DNA of 64,000 nt from Chitinophaga sp. 180180018-3 (GTDB lineage Bacteria; Bacteroidota; Bacteroidia; Chitinophagales; Chitinophagaceae): contig NZ_CP140772.1 of the NCBI RefSeq assembly GCF_037893185.1, positions 2,542,001 to 2,606,000 of the forward strand, given 5' to 3'. A program made the translations under genes and the position numbers. This document shows positions 18,076 through 27,875 of the stretch, in pieces. Position 1 is the first letter of the stretch; the number at the start of each line of letters is the position of its first letter. The notes under the pieces are model-generated. The model did no database searches and was not told the origin of the DNA. It saw only the letters and a program-made list of their open reading frames with translations.

Positions 18076-18091
18076 ATATAATAAAAAAATG

Positions 18092-18646
18092 TCAGTAAAT
18101 AGTTTCGCGGGCATGTTCCCGTTTTAACAGGCTATATAGTTCTGCGTCCACAAATCTTCCTTTCTCAAAAAAAGCATCTCTCAGGAAGCCTTCATGCCGG
18201 AATCCCAATCGGGTCAACAGCCGGGATGAGGCCAGGTTATCGGGATCCACAAAAGCCTCTACCCTGTTGTATTGCAGCTCTTCATAGCCATAGCAGAGCA
18301 TTAGCGATACCGCTTCACGCATAATTCCCTTACCCCAGTAAGCAGGCCGCAGGTCGTAGCCTATTTCCGCCTTGAAATGAGATTTGCTGATTTTATGATA
18401 ACCGCAGGTACCAATTAATTCATCTGCTTCATTAAGGGTAATGGCCCAGCGCATACCTTCTCCTTTCTCCAGGCTTTCCCTGAAGAAGCGGATAATATGA
18501 GTAGCTTCGCTTATATTGGAAAAAGAATCTATATCCATATATTTTGTAACCGCATCATCCGAAAAATGTTGGAACAGGGCTGCGGTATCTTTATCTTCGA
18601 TAGGTCTCAGTACCAGGTCGCCGGTACTTAAAACGGGTAAATGCAT
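18092..18646 (-). CDS. GNAT acetyltransferase, RimJ/RimL-like
   Basis: A 184-residue GNAT protein of the Acetyltransf_3 type. It has ETHIIRFF-like N-terminal helices, YDLRPAYWGKGIMREAVSLM as the acetyl-CoA loop, and NLASSRLLTRLGFRHEGFLR near the end. Members modify ribosomal protein N-termini or other amines. It precedes the other GNAT gene by 16 bases on the same strand, so the two are probably cotranscribed. A TAGCTTTG box lies upstream at 18673-18680 on the minus strand. Confidence 0.85.
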   Translation of the reverse strand: MHLPVLSTGDLVLRPIEDKDTAALFQHFSDDAVTKYMDIDSFSNISEATHIIRFFRESLEKGEGMRWAITLNEADELIGTCGYHKISKSHFKAEIGYDLRPAYWGKGIMREAVSLMLCYGYEELQYNRVEAFVDPDNLASSRLLTRLGFRHEGFLRDAFFEKGRFVDAELYSLLKREHARETIY

Positions 18647-18731
18647 GATCCGGTTACCGATTTAGGTTGAGACAAAGCTAAAAGATATTGCTAAAATCTC
18701 CATGTGATAATTGATTTTAATCCGGCTTTAA

Positions 18732-18761
18732 TTGGGCAACAGGTAAACAATGTTACTTTTG
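18732..18761 (+). promoter_or_regulatory. Bacteroidota-type promoter of the efflux-linked two-component system
   Basis: TTG (18732-18734), 19 bases, then TACTTTTG (18754-18761), which fits the -33 / -7 consensus of this phylum (TTTG, TANNTTTG). The response regulator ATG is 27 bases downstream. Confidence 0.65.
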
Positions 18762-18788
18762 CCGGGGTTATTGCCTTAAATATTATAT

Positions 18789-19469
18789 ATGAAGATATTG
18801 GTTATTGAAGACGAGAATAAAGTGGGCGCGTTTATAAAACGGGGACTGGAAGAGCATAATCATCAGGTAGAAATATGTATAGATGGGATAGCAGGCCAGC
18901 AGGCCGCACTGGAACAGGATTTTGACCTGATTATTCTGGATCTGATGCTGCCGGGTATCAACGGACTGGCGCTTTGTAAAAATCTTCGCGCCCTTGATGT
19001 GAGCACGCCTATATTGATGTTAACAGCATTGAATGCCACTCAGGATATTGTAGACGGCCTCAATTCCGGAGCGGACGATTATCTCGCCAAGCCATTCCAT
19101 TTTTCTGAGCTGGTAGCCCGGATCAATGCGCTATCCCGCCGTAAGAATCAATTTCATCAGGAACAGGCGGTAATATCGTTCGCCGGCCTGCAACTGAACA
19201 CCCATACCAAAACCGCTACCCGCGAAGGCCAGGAAATCACCCTCACCGCCAAAGAATATGCCCTGCTGGAGCTGCTGATGAGAAATACCGGCAAGGTTTT
19301 ATCCCGTGCCCTGATATCCGAAGCCGTATGGGGACTTGAATTCGATACCGGTACCAACACAATAGATGTATACGTCAACTATCTCCGGAATAAAATCGAA
19401 AAAGGCTTTGCCGGGGAGAAACTGATTCATACCGTAGTGGGAATGGGTTATATTATGAAACAGAAATAG
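18789..19469 (+). CDS. OmpR-family response regulator (metal-efflux locus)
   Basis: A 226-residue regulator. The receiver domain has acidic residues near 7-9, the phosphoacceptor D51 in LIILDLMLPGING, and K101 in LAKPFHF. The C-terminal winged helix (EYALLELLMRN, then YVNYLRNKI) is of OmpR/PhoB type. It is followed after 27 bases by its histidine kinase and then by an RND efflux operon, so it resembles CusR/CopR-type metal regulators. Confidence 0.93.
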   Translation: MKILVIEDENKVGAFIKRGLEEHNHQVEICIDGIAGQQAALEQDFDLIILDLMLPGINGLALCKNLRALDVSTPILMLTALNATQDIVDGLNSGADDYLAKPFHFSELVARINALSRRKNQFHQEQAVISFAGLQLNTHTKTATREGQEITLTAKEYALLELLMRNTGKVLSRALISEAVWGLEFDTGTNTIDVYVNYLRNKIEKGFAGEKLIHTVVGMGYIMKQK

Positions 19470-19496
19470 CAGTTAGCAACTAGCAGCTAATAGCCA

Positions 19497-20867
19497 ATGA
19501 AGATTCGCCATCGCCTCTCCTTACAGTTTACGTTGATTTCCGGGATCATACTTACGGTTGTTTTCGTATTGATATACCTGTTGTCAGCCCAGTACATCCA
19601 GAACAGCTTCTATAAGCTGCTGCAGATGCGAGCACTGGTAACAGCACAGGTGTACCTGGAAAAGGACGAGCTGACGAAAAAGAAATTTCTTGAAATAGAA
19701 AAGACCTACCGGGAACGTATACCCGATGAATCCAGTAATATTTACGACCAGAACAATCAGCCGGCGTTTATAGAGAACACCAGGTATAACTGGCCGGTGC
19801 CGCTGCTGGAAGCCATCCGCCAGAAGGAAGTATACCGGTTTACCTTTCAGAATAAGGCGGGATTGGGCATCTACTACCCGGATAACCAGGGCGATTTTGT
19901 GGTGATCGTAACGGCGCGTAACTCCGCCGGGGTACAGCAGCTGAACTACCTGTTATGGATACTCGTGATTATGTTCTTTGTAGCCCTGCTGGTGACTTTC
20001 CTGATGGGGCAGTGGTATGCCAAAAGGGCCCTGGGGCCTATCAAAAGCATTAACCGTCAGGTAAAGAACATACGGTCCAACAACCTGCATCAGCGGGTTA
20101 ACCAGGGGCGTAATAAAGATGAAATCGACGAACTGGCTACCAACTTCAACGGGCTGCTGCAGCACCTGGAGCAGGCTTTCGATATGCAGCGTTCCTTTGT
20201 ATCGAATGCTTCCCATGAGCTGAGAACGCCGCTGACCACTATTATAGGGGAGATAGAAGTAACCTTACAGCATGTTCGCAGCCAGGAAGAATATATACAG
20301 ACCCTCGGATCCGTACTGGGCGAGTCGGAGAAGCTGAAGGTGATTACCGACGGCCTTTTGCAGCTGACCCGGGTAGATGCGAACCTCACTGATGCCAATA
20401 CAGAACTGATCCGGCTCGATGAGCTGCTCTGGGAATTACAGGAGTTCTGGTTGCATAAGTCGCCTCCGCTGAAACTCAATGTCAGGCTCAATAATATGCC
20501 CGATGAGGCTATGAAGCTGTGTATACGGGGAAATCGCTCCCTGATTACCCTGGCCCTGCAGAACATCATCCGCAATGCCTTTAAGTTTTCTTATGATAAG
20601 GCGGTAAACTGTCAGCTGACCTGCGAGCCGAATGGCATTATACTGTCTGTCAGCGATCACGGGATAGGTATAGCGTCTACCGATTCAGAGAAGATCTTCA
20701 TGCCCCTTTACCGGGCGGATAATGCGCATAGCTTTGAAGGATACGGTATTGGCCTGTCGATGACCTATAAAATATTACAGCTGCATAAAGCGGCTATTTC
20801 GGTCAGCAGCGTACTGGGAGAAGGCACTACGTTTAACATTTTCTTCCTGCCTGTAAATAATTTCTAA
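19497..20867 (+). CDS. Sensor histidine kinase (metal-efflux locus)
   Basis: A 456-residue membrane kinase. Transmembrane helices lie at about 12-33 and 151-171 with a periplasmic sensor loop between them. A HAMP segment follows, then HisKA with the phosphorylated H240 in NASHELRTPLT, and a HATPase domain with N, G1 and G2 motifs (NIIRNAFKFS, DHGIGI, GYGIGL). The stop is 71 bases before the TolC gene. By context it senses periplasmic metal. Confidence 0.93.
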   Translation: MKIRHRLSLQFTLISGIILTVVFVLIYLLSAQYIQNSFYKLLQMRALVTAQVYLEKDELTKKKFLEIEKTYRERIPDESSNIYDQNNQPAFIENTRYNWPVPLLEAIRQKEVYRFTFQNKAGLGIYYPDNQGDFVVIVTARNSAGVQQLNYLLWILVIMFFVALLVTFLMGQWYAKRALGPIKSINRQVKNIRSNNLHQRVNQGRNKDEIDELATNFNGLLQHLEQAFDMQRSFVSNASHELRTPLTTIIGEIEVTLQHVRSQEEYIQTLGSVLGESEKLKVITDGLLQLTRVDANLTDANTELIRLDELLWELQEFWLHKSPPLKLNVRLNNMPDEAMKLCIRGNRSLITLALQNIIRNAFKFSYDKAVNCQLTCEPNGIILSVSDHGIGIASTDSEKIFMPLYRADNAHSFEGYGIGLSMTYKILQLHKAAISVSSVLGEGTTFNIFFLPVNNF

Positions 20868-20938
20868 TTTTATTTTAATCCCATTCTAATATGTAATTAA
20901 TAGGCTATAGCCATCTTTGCAGCGAAATAAAAAGTTGT

Positions 20939-22225
20939 ATGATCTATAGACCAGCATTTAGAGCCTATCTTGTACTGTTTGCTGCTTTGTTCCGCTTTAG
21001 TAGTGCATCTGCACAAATAAAAGACACGCTCCGGCTTACGCTTCCGGAAGCAGAACAACAGCTCCTGCAAAAGAATATTCCTTTATTGACCCAACGCTAC
21101 AGCATCGATTCGGCCAAGGCCGGCGTGATTACAGCCAGGTTATTCGACAATCCGCAGGCGACCTTTGAGAATGTCCTGTACAATCATAGTAACAAAAAAT
21201 GGTTCGACTTTTCCTATGAAGGGCAGAACTCTTACCAGATCCAGCAACTTTTCAAACTGGCAGGCAAGCGCAATAAGGAAGTAAAACTGGCTAAAAGCGG
21301 CGTGAAAATGTCGGAGTTCCAGTTTTTTGACCTGCTGCGTACCCTGCGTTTTTCGCTGAGAGATAATTTCTATGATCTCTATTATAAGCAGCGTTCCCTG
21401 CAAACATTCGCCAGCCAGATCGCCTTTTTACAGACAGTTGTTACTGTTTTCTCCGCTCAGCAGGCACAGGGGAACGTGGCGCCTAAGGAGGTTATCCGTA
21501 TAAAATCTTTGTTATACGACCTGCAGCACGATCATCTGGCGCTGCAACAGGATATACAACAAACCCAGTCCGACCTGGCCACTCTCATCAGAGTACCAGC
21601 TACCACGCTTATCAGACCAGAGCTTTCCAGCACCGATACCGGGATGATGAAGGTGCCGGACTATACATTTGACGCTTTGCTTGATACCGCCCGGGAAAAC
21701 CGGTACGACCTGAAAATTGCGCAGGAAAGCGTGAATTACAATCAGCTGAACCTGCGTTTGCAGAAGGCAATGGCCGTTCCTGACCTTCAGGTGGGCTTTT
21801 CCTTCGACAAGCAGGGCAACTTTGAGCGCAACTATAACGGTCTCAACGTATCCATGCCGCTGCCGTTCTTTAACCGTAACCAGGGTAATATCAAAATGGC
21901 GAAGGCACTGGTGGAAAGCAGCAAACTGCAGCTGCAGGGACAGGAAGATGATTTGTCGCACGATGTCATGAACAGCCTGCAACAGGTACTCCAGACAGAA
22001 AAGCTGATCAGGGAATTTGATCCGGGCTTCGAGAACGACTATACGAAAATGATGGTGGAGATAGAGAAAAACTTCCGTCTGCATAACATCGGTTTGCTCG
22101 AGTTCATTGATCTCTATGACGCCTACCGTAATAACGTACTTAAAATGAATGAACTGAAATACGATCGCCTGCGTGCATTGGAATCACTCAATTTCAGCAC
22201 CGGCGCTACAATATTTCATCCCTGA
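20939..22225 (+). CDS. TolC-family outer membrane efflux channel (CusC/CzcC-like)
   Basis: A 428-residue protein with a cleavable signal (ending SSASAQ near residue 26) and two similar helical halves, the TolC outer-membrane-efflux architecture. Segments such as NVSMPLPFFNRNQGNIKMAK and ALESLNFSTG are usual in Bacteroidota CzcC-like proteins. It is the first gene of the tripartite pump and lies 8 bases before the adaptor gene. Confidence 0.9.
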   Translation: MIYRPAFRAYLVLFAALFRFSSASAQIKDTLRLTLPEAEQQLLQKNIPLLTQRYSIDSAKAGVITARLFDNPQATFENVLYNHSNKKWFDFSYEGQNSYQIQQLFKLAGKRNKEVKLAKSGVKMSEFQFFDLLRTLRFSLRDNFYDLYYKQRSLQTFASQIAFLQTVVTVFSAQQAQGNVAPKEVIRIKSLLYDLQHDHLALQQDIQQTQSDLATLIRVPATTLIRPELSSTDTGMMKVPDYTFDALLDTARENRYDLKIAQESVNYNQLNLRLQKAMAVPDLQVGFSFDKQGNFERNYNGLNVSMPLPFFNRNQGNIKMAKALVESSKLQLQGQEDDLSHDVMNSLQQVLQTEKLIREFDPGFENDYTKMMVEIEKNFRLHNIGLLEFIDLYDAYRNNVLKMNELKYDRLRALESLNFSTGATIFHP

Positions 22226-22233
22226 TAAATTTT

Positions 22234-23349
22234 TTGAACATGCAACATTCAATCAAGCAATATATCCCGTTTATCTTTTTTGCAGCAGCTGTTGGCCTTA
22301 CCAGTACAGGATGCGGCAGCAAGCACGAATCTGAAGATCCTCAGCCCTGGAAGCTGACAGACTCCATGTTGAACACGCTGATAGTGGACACAGCTACCTC
22401 CCGGCCTGTGGAAAATGAGATGCTGCTCACAGGGAAAATATCTGCCAATGAAGATAAAACCGCCCGCATCTTCCCAATGGTAAGCGGTGTGGTAAAAGAC
22501 GTAAGGGCACAAGCTGGCGATCTCATACAGAAAGGTCAGGTGCTGGCCATCCTGAAAAGTCCTGAAATGGCTGGGTTTACCGCTGATCAGCGCGTGAATG
22601 CCAACGACATGGCCATTGCAAAGCGGAACATGGAGGTAGCGGAATCTTTCTACAAAAGCGGACTGAATTCCCAGCGCGAATACGAAGAAGCAAAGAGCAA
22701 TTACGATAAAGCGGTTGCCGCCTATAGTAAATCCCAGGCCATCCTGGAGATCAATGGTGGCGGACATCAAACCAACTATGCGGTAAAATCGCCGGTGCCG
22801 GGCTTTGTGATCAGTAAGAAAGCCGCTGAAAATATGCAGTGGCGACAGGATAACACTGATCCCATCTTCGTAGTGGCAGACCTGGCCAATGTATGGGCTA
22901 TGATTAATGTCTTCGAATCAGATATCTCCAGCATCCGCATAGGCGATAAAGTACAAATGACTACACTGTCGTACCCCGATAAAACATTCTCCGGTACGAT
23001 CGATAAAATATACAATGTACTCGACCCCGATAACAAAGTGATGAAAGCCAGGGTAGTGGTGGATAATCCAGGCTACCTGCTAAAACCGGAAATGTTCGTG
23101 CGGGTAAAAGCCAACCGCCACTCTGATACGAATATTGTCAGCATCCCGTCGAGAGGTATCATCTTCGACCACGACAAATATTACGTATTGGTACGTTCCA
23201 ACGCAAAAGCGGGCGTGGAAACGAGGGAAGTGAAAGTTGACAAAACCGTGGAAGGCAGGGCCTATATCAGCGCCGGCCTGAAAGAAGGCGAGCGGGTGAT
23301 AGCCTCCCGGCAGGTATTCATTTATGAAACGCTGAAGGATCAGCAGTAA
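22234..23349 (+). CDS. RND efflux periplasmic adaptor lipoprotein (CzcB/CusB-like)
   Basis: A 371-residue membrane fusion protein. The lipobox LTSTGC places the lipidated Cys at residue 27. The two halves of the lipoyl-like domain (FPMVSGVVKDVRAQAGDLIQ and YAVKSPVPGFVI) flank a short helical hairpin, followed by beta-barrel and membrane-proximal domains. It connects the inner membrane CzcA to the TolC channel. The downstream CzcA gene starts 14 bases later. Confidence 0.92.
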   Translation: MNMQHSIKQYIPFIFFAAAVGLTSTGCGSKHESEDPQPWKLTDSMLNTLIVDTATSRPVENEMLLTGKISANEDKTARIFPMVSGVVKDVRAQAGDLIQKGQVLAILKSPEMAGFTADQRVNANDMAIAKRNMEVAESFYKSGLNSQREYEEAKSNYDKAVAAYSKSQAILEINGGGHQTNYAVKSPVPGFVISKKAAENMQWRQDNTDPIFVVADLANVWAMINVFESDISSIRIGDKVQMTTLSYPDKTFSGTIDKIYNVLDPDNKVMKARVVVDNPGYLLKPEMFVRVKANRHSDTNIVSIPSRGIIFDHDKYYVLVRSNAKAGVETREVKVDKTVEGRAYISAGLKEGERVIASRQVFIYETLKDQQ

Positions 23350-23363
23350 AAAAGGCCATCGCT

Positions 23364-26300
23364 ATGAACAAATTCATTAAGAAAGTTCTTGCTTTCTCAC
23401 TAAAAAATAAATACTTCATTTTCTTTGCCACCGGCATCCTGGCGGTTGCGGGATATATAAGTTTTAAGCAAATCGGCGTTGATGCGTTCCCGGATGTAAC
23501 CAATACTTCTGTGACTATCATTACACAATGGCCGGGAAGAAGTGCGGAAGAAGTAGAGAAATTTGTAACAAGACCTATAGAAATAGCCATGAACAGGGCG
23601 CAGAAGAAGACGCATATCCGCTCTTCCTCCCTGTTTGGCCTGTCGGTCGTAAAAGTGATTTTCGATGACGATGTAAACGATACATTCGCCCGTCAACAGA
23701 TCAATAATAACATTACTTCAGCTGGCCTTCCCGACGGTGTGGATCCGGAAATAGAGCCGCCTTATGGTCCGACGGGAGAGATTTACCGCTATACCCTGCA
23801 AAGCAATAAACTGTCGATACAGGAACTGAAAACGCTGCAGGACTGGGTCATAGAGCGGAACCTCTTGTCGGTGCCCGGCGTTGCGGATATCGTAAGTTTC
23901 GGGGGGGAAGTAAAGATTTACCAGGTAACTATCAATCCTGATAAGGCCGTTCAGTATAATATTACGGCGCAGGAGATGTTCCAGGCGTTATCAAAAAGTA
24001 ACATCAACGTAGGTGGAGATGTTATCGTGAAGAATGCGCAGGCCTATGTGGTGCGTGGTATCGGTATCCTCAATAATGCAGAGGAGATCCGGAACATTAT
24101 CGTAGATAATATCAATGGAACGCCGATTTTGGTGAAAGATGTGGCGGAGGTAAATATCGCTTCTTTGCCGCGACTGGGCCAGGTGGGCCGCGACAGGGAT
24201 CATGATGTGGTGGAAGGTATAGTTGTGATGCGTAAGGGAGAGAATCCGGCAGTAGTGATCACATCGCTGAAAGAAAAGATTGCAGAGCTCAACAACCGTA
24301 TATTACCGGATGATGTTAAGATCAATACCTTTTACAACCGTGAGGATCTGATCAACTTCTCCACACATACCGTGCTGCATAATATGATCGAAGGGATCAT
24401 CTTTGTAACGGTGATTGTGTTCCTGTTCATGGCCGACTGGCGCACTACGGTGATTGTATCGGTAGTGATTCCGTTGTCGCTGCTGTTTGCCTTCATCTGT
24501 CTGAAGCTGAAGGGAATGAGTGCTAACCTGTTGTCGATGGGAGCTATCGACTTCGGTATTATCATCGATGGGGGCGTGGTGATGATGGAGGGAATCTTTG
24601 TGATACTGGATAAGCGGGCCCACCAGGAAGGTATGGAGAAGTTCAACAAGCTGAGTAAGCTGGGAATGATCCGCAAGGCTTGCCTGGAGAATGGTAAAGG
24701 TATCTTCTTTGCGAAGCTGATTATTATTACCGGGTTGCTGCCCATCTTTACATTTGAAAAAGTAGAGGGCAAGATGTTCTCGCCGCTGGCATGGACACTG
24801 GGCTTCGCGCTGCTTGGAGCGCTGATCCTGACATTTACACTGGTGCCGGCACTGGCGAGTGTGCTGCTGAGAAAGAATGTAAAGGAAAAGCACAATATTT
24901 TCCTGGAGTTCATCCATAAAAATACCCTGAGGATCTTCAACTATTGTTTCCGTCATCGCCAGATTGCCTTCGGTATAGCGCTCGTCGTACTGGCATTCGG
25001 GTTATACTGCTTCCGCTTCCTGGGAACGGAGTTCCTGCCGCAGTTAAATGAGGGAGCTATTTATATCAGGGCAACGGGTCCGTTGAGCACATCCCTGGAA
25101 GAATCGGTGAAAGTGGCCAACGATATACGCAAAAAGCTGCGGACATTCCCGGAAGTGAAACAGGTGATGTCGCAGACCGGCCGGCCGAACGACGGTACCG
25201 ATGCTACCGGGTTTTACAATATAGAATTCCATGTTGATATTTATCCGCAGGGAGAATGGAAAAGCAAGCTGACAAAGCCGGAGCTGATCGAGAAGATGAA
25301 CCAGAAGCTGGCAGGTATACCGGGTATTACGCTGAACTTCTCCCAGCCAATCATGGATAACGTGGAAGAAGCGGTATCCGGTGTAAAGGGATCTATTGTA
25401 GTGAAGTTGTTTGGCGACGACTTCAAGCTGGTAGAGGAGAAAGAGGAATCTATAGAGAAGATACTGAAAGGAGTACATGGTATTGAGGATCTGGGGATAT
25501 TGAGAAATATTGGCCAGCCGGAGCTACGCATTAACCTGAACCAGCAGAAGATGGCCCTGTACGGGGTTACTACAGAAGATGCGAACTCCGTTATTGAGAT
25601 GGCCATCGGTGGTAAAGCAGCTACGCGTATCTATGAGGGAGAGAAAAGCTTTGATCTTCGTATACGCTATCCCGAGAGTTTCCGTGAGAACGAAGAAGCT
25701 ATTGGTAACCTGACGATACCCACTCTGAGGGGGAACAAAATTCCGCTGAAGGAAGTAGCCGATATTCAGCATATCATAGGGCCCAGCATGATTTACCGCG
25801 ATAAGCATATGCGTTACGGCGCCATTAAATTCTCTGTACGTGGAAGAGACTTAGGTAGTACTATTGCAGAAGCGCAGCATAAAGTAAATTCACAAATCAC
25901 GCTGCCTAAAGGTTATTCCCTGGAATGGGCGGGTGACTTTGAGAACCAGCAACGTGCCACCAAACGGCTTTCGCAGGTAGTGCCGATCAGTTTGCTGCTG
26001 ATATTCCTGATCCTGTTCATCCTCTTCGGTAAGATCAAGGATGCCCTGCTGGTGTTGAACAACGTGCCGTTTGCGATCATCGGGGGGATCTTCTCCCTGT
26101 GGCTGACCAACGTGAACTTCAGTATCTCCGCTGGTATCGGCTTCATTGCGTTGTTTGGGATTTGCGTACAGAATGGGGTGATCCTGCTGTCGAAATTCAA
26201 GACCAACGTACGAACGATGAACGCCTCGTCCAACTTCAGCCTGGCGCATGCCATCCTGGAAGGTGTGGAATCGAGGATACGGCCGGTTGTCATGACCGCC

Positions 26301-26501
26301 ATGATGGCGGCAATAGGCCTGTTGCCAGCTGCCATGAGCTCCGGTATTGGCTCTGAAACAGCCCGTCCGCTGGCCCGTGTGGTGATCGGTGGGCTGATCA
26401 CAGATACTTTTTTCAACCTCTTTATTTTCCCGATAGTATTCTATTGGGTGTATAGAAGGATGCTGAGAAAGGATACGGGCGATCCGGCAGGAAAGAAATA
26501 A
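23364..26501 (+). CDS. CusA/CzcA-family heavy-metal RND efflux pump
   Basis: A 1045-residue inner membrane RND transporter, full length, with two sets of six helices and two large periplasmic loops. QWPGRSAEEVEKFVTRPIE and the TM4 motif DFGIIIDGGVVMMEG identify the heavy-metal-efflux (HME) branch. GTEFLPQLNEGAIYIRA and SGIGSETARPLARVVIGG are further family blocks. It exports divalent or monovalent metal ions by proton antiport. The stop codon TAA at 26499-26501 touches the next palindromic element. Confidence 0.95.
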   Translation: MNKFIKKVLAFSLKNKYFIFFATGILAVAGYISFKQIGVDAFPDVTNTSVTIITQWPGRSAEEVEKFVTRPIEIAMNRAQKKTHIRSSSLFGLSVVKVIFDDDVNDTFARQQINNNITSAGLPDGVDPEIEPPYGPTGEIYRYTLQSNKLSIQELKTLQDWVIERNLLSVPGVADIVSFGGEVKIYQVTINPDKAVQYNITAQEMFQALSKSNINVGGDVIVKNAQAYVVRGIGILNNAEEIRNIIVDNINGTPILVKDVAEVNIASLPRLGQVGRDRDHDVVEGIVVMRKGENPAVVITSLKEKIAELNNRILPDDVKINTFYNREDLINFSTHTVLHNMIEGIIFVTVIVFLFMADWRTTVIVSVVIPLSLLFAFICLKLKGMSANLLSMGAIDFGIIIDGGVVMMEGIFVILDKRAHQEGMEKFNKLSKLGMIRKACLENGKGIFFAKLIIITGLLPIFTFEKVEGKMFSPLAWTLGFALLGALILTFTLVPALASVLLRKNVKEKHNIFLEFIHKNTLRIFNYCFRHRQIAFGIALVVLAFGLYCFRFLGTEFLPQLNEGAIYIRATGPLSTSLEESVKVANDIRKKLRTFPEVKQVMSQTGRPNDGTDATGFYNIEFHVDIYPQGEWKSKLTKPELIEKMNQKLAGIPGITLNFSQPIMDNVEEAVSGVKGSIVVKLFGDDFKLVEEKEESIEKILKGVHGIEDLGILRNIGQPELRINLNQQKMALYGVTTEDANSVIEMAIGGKAATRIYEGEKSFDLRIRYPESFRENEEAIGNLTIPTLRGNKIPLKEVADIQHIIGPSMIYRDKHMRYGAIKFSVRGRDLGSTIAEAQHKVNSQITLPKGYSLEWAGDFENQQRATKRLSQVVPISLLLIFLILFILFGKIKDALLVLNNVPFAIIGGIFSLWLTNVNFSISAGIGFIALFGICVQNGVILLSKFKTNVRTMNASSNFSLAHAILEGVESRIRPVVMTAMMAAIGLLPAAMSSGIGSETARPLARVVIGGLITDTFFNLFIFPIVFYWVYRRMLRKDTGDPAGKK

Positions 26502-26659
26502 GAATAGGGAATGAAGAATAAAGAATGAAGAATGAAGAAACAGAGCGAAGACCTAAGAGGATATAATAATAACTATATCCTCTTAGGTCTTCGCTCTGTT
26601 TCTTCATTCTTTATTCTTCATTCTTCATTCTTTATTCTTCATTCTTCATTCCCTATTCT
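26501..26659. repeat. Long palindrome B between convergent genes
   Basis: The inner stem (left arm ending 26565, right arm starting 26574, 8-base loop) is perfect for about 38 bp and contains CAGAGCGAAGACCTAAGAGG. The outer arms are iterated GAATGAAGAATAAA-type units, with one more unit on the right. The outermost AGAATAGGGA (26501) pairs with TCCCTATTCT (26650-26659). It starts at the czcA stop codon and ends inside the last codons of the AI-2E gene. Confidence 0.92.
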
Positions 26660-27737
26660 TCATTCTCAGCTTCAGTTTCTTCTTCTTAGGCTTTTCCTCA
26701 TCGCCGAGTAATATAGCCCAGGGGTTCATTTGTTCGATGTTTTCGCAGACAATCTTAATGATAGCGATGGTAGGAATGGCGAGGAACATGCCCGGGATAC
26801 CCCATAGCATATTGCCAAGAACAACGCCTATAATAGTAACCAATGCGTTTATTTTTACTTTGGAACCTACGATACTCGGGAATAGTACGTTGCTGTCGAG
26901 TATATGTACGAGGAATAGCGCGATACCTGCCTGTACAGCCTGGAAAGGAGTACCGGTGGCCAGTGTAACCATTATGATAAGAATAGCAGCGGAAAGGATG
27001 CCCACATAGGGGATGATATTGAAGATGGCAGCCATTACTCCCAGGAGGATGGCATATTTGATTCCGAGAATGAGAAAGAGGACGGTATTCAGTATTGCAA
27101 CAATCACCATTTCTATCATGAGGCCGCCCACGTAGCTTTTAATGATACTGCGGGTGCTGCCAATTACATTCAGTATTTTGGCGCGGTGTTCTTCCTGGAA
27201 GTTGCTGACAAGAAATTTTACGAGCAGCCGGCGGTAATAAAGAATGAAGAAGGCGTAGAGAAAAACAAAAACGATGAAGATCAGCAACGAGGAAAGCGAC
27301 AGGAAAGTTTGGCTGATCACGGTGGTAGCGGTGCCTAGTGTTCCCATGAGTGCTTTCTGCACGTAGTTGAGCTGATCGTTGGAATTAATATGGAACTTTT
27401 CATTGATCCAATCCTGTGTAGTGGAGATGAGGGTCGTCAGCTTTTGCTGCAGTTGCGGAAAATCGCTGACGAATGCCTCCATCTGTTTACCCAGCAACAG
27501 TATGATCAGCAGAATGAATATGACAAATAACAGCACCGAAATAACAGCTGCCAGGCTCCGGGGCAGACGCCACTTTTCCAGCAGGTGTACTACTGGTAAC
27601 AACATGATGGCAATGAGCATGGCAAACATCATGGGAATGATGATATTGCTGCCCATATGCGCCACGTAGATGACGAGTATAATTGACATCAGGGTAAAAG
27701 TCAGCCTTGCGGAAAACGGTAACTTAACTTCATTCAT
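26646..27737 (-). CDS. AI-2E family transporter (YdiK/PerM-like permease)
   Basis: A 363-residue membrane protein with about eight helices. SYVGGLMIEMVIVAILNTV and GVMAAIFNIIPYVGILSA are family-typical, and the C-terminal GVVLGNMLWGIPGMFLAIP completes the domain. I use ATG 27737 (MNEVKLPFSARL), since the 25 residues upstream of it look non-coding. The last residues, KLRMKNRE, and the stop codon are supplied by the arm of palindrome B. A TATCTTTG box (27755-27762, minus) lies 17 bases upstream. The transported solute is unknown. Confidence 0.88.
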   Translation of the reverse strand: MNEVKLPFSARLTFTLMSIILVIYVAHMGSNIIIPMMFAMLIAIMLLPVVHLLEKWRLPRSLAAVISVLLFVIFILLIILLLGKQMEAFVSDFPQLQQKLTTLISTTQDWINEKFHINSNDQLNYVQKALMGTLGTATTVISQTFLSLSSLLIFIVFVFLYAFFILYYRRLLVKFLVSNFQEEHRAKILNVIGSTRSIIKSYVGGLMIEMVIVAILNTVLFLILGIKYAILLGVMAAIFNIIPYVGILSAAILIIMVTLATGTPFQAVQAGIALFLVHILDSNVLFPSIVGSKVKINALVTIIGVVLGNMLWGIPGMFLAIPTIAIIKIVCENIEQMNPWAILLGDEEKPKKKKLKLRMKNRE

Positions 27738-27875
27738 AGCGGTAGTGCTTTTACCAAAGATATTAAAAACCATCATGTATAACATTAGAATTACCGGTAT
27801 ACATTTATTCATGTATTAGGATTGCAGATACGGCCGGCTTTCATTATTTTTCCATTAGCCTGAAAAAATAACCTT

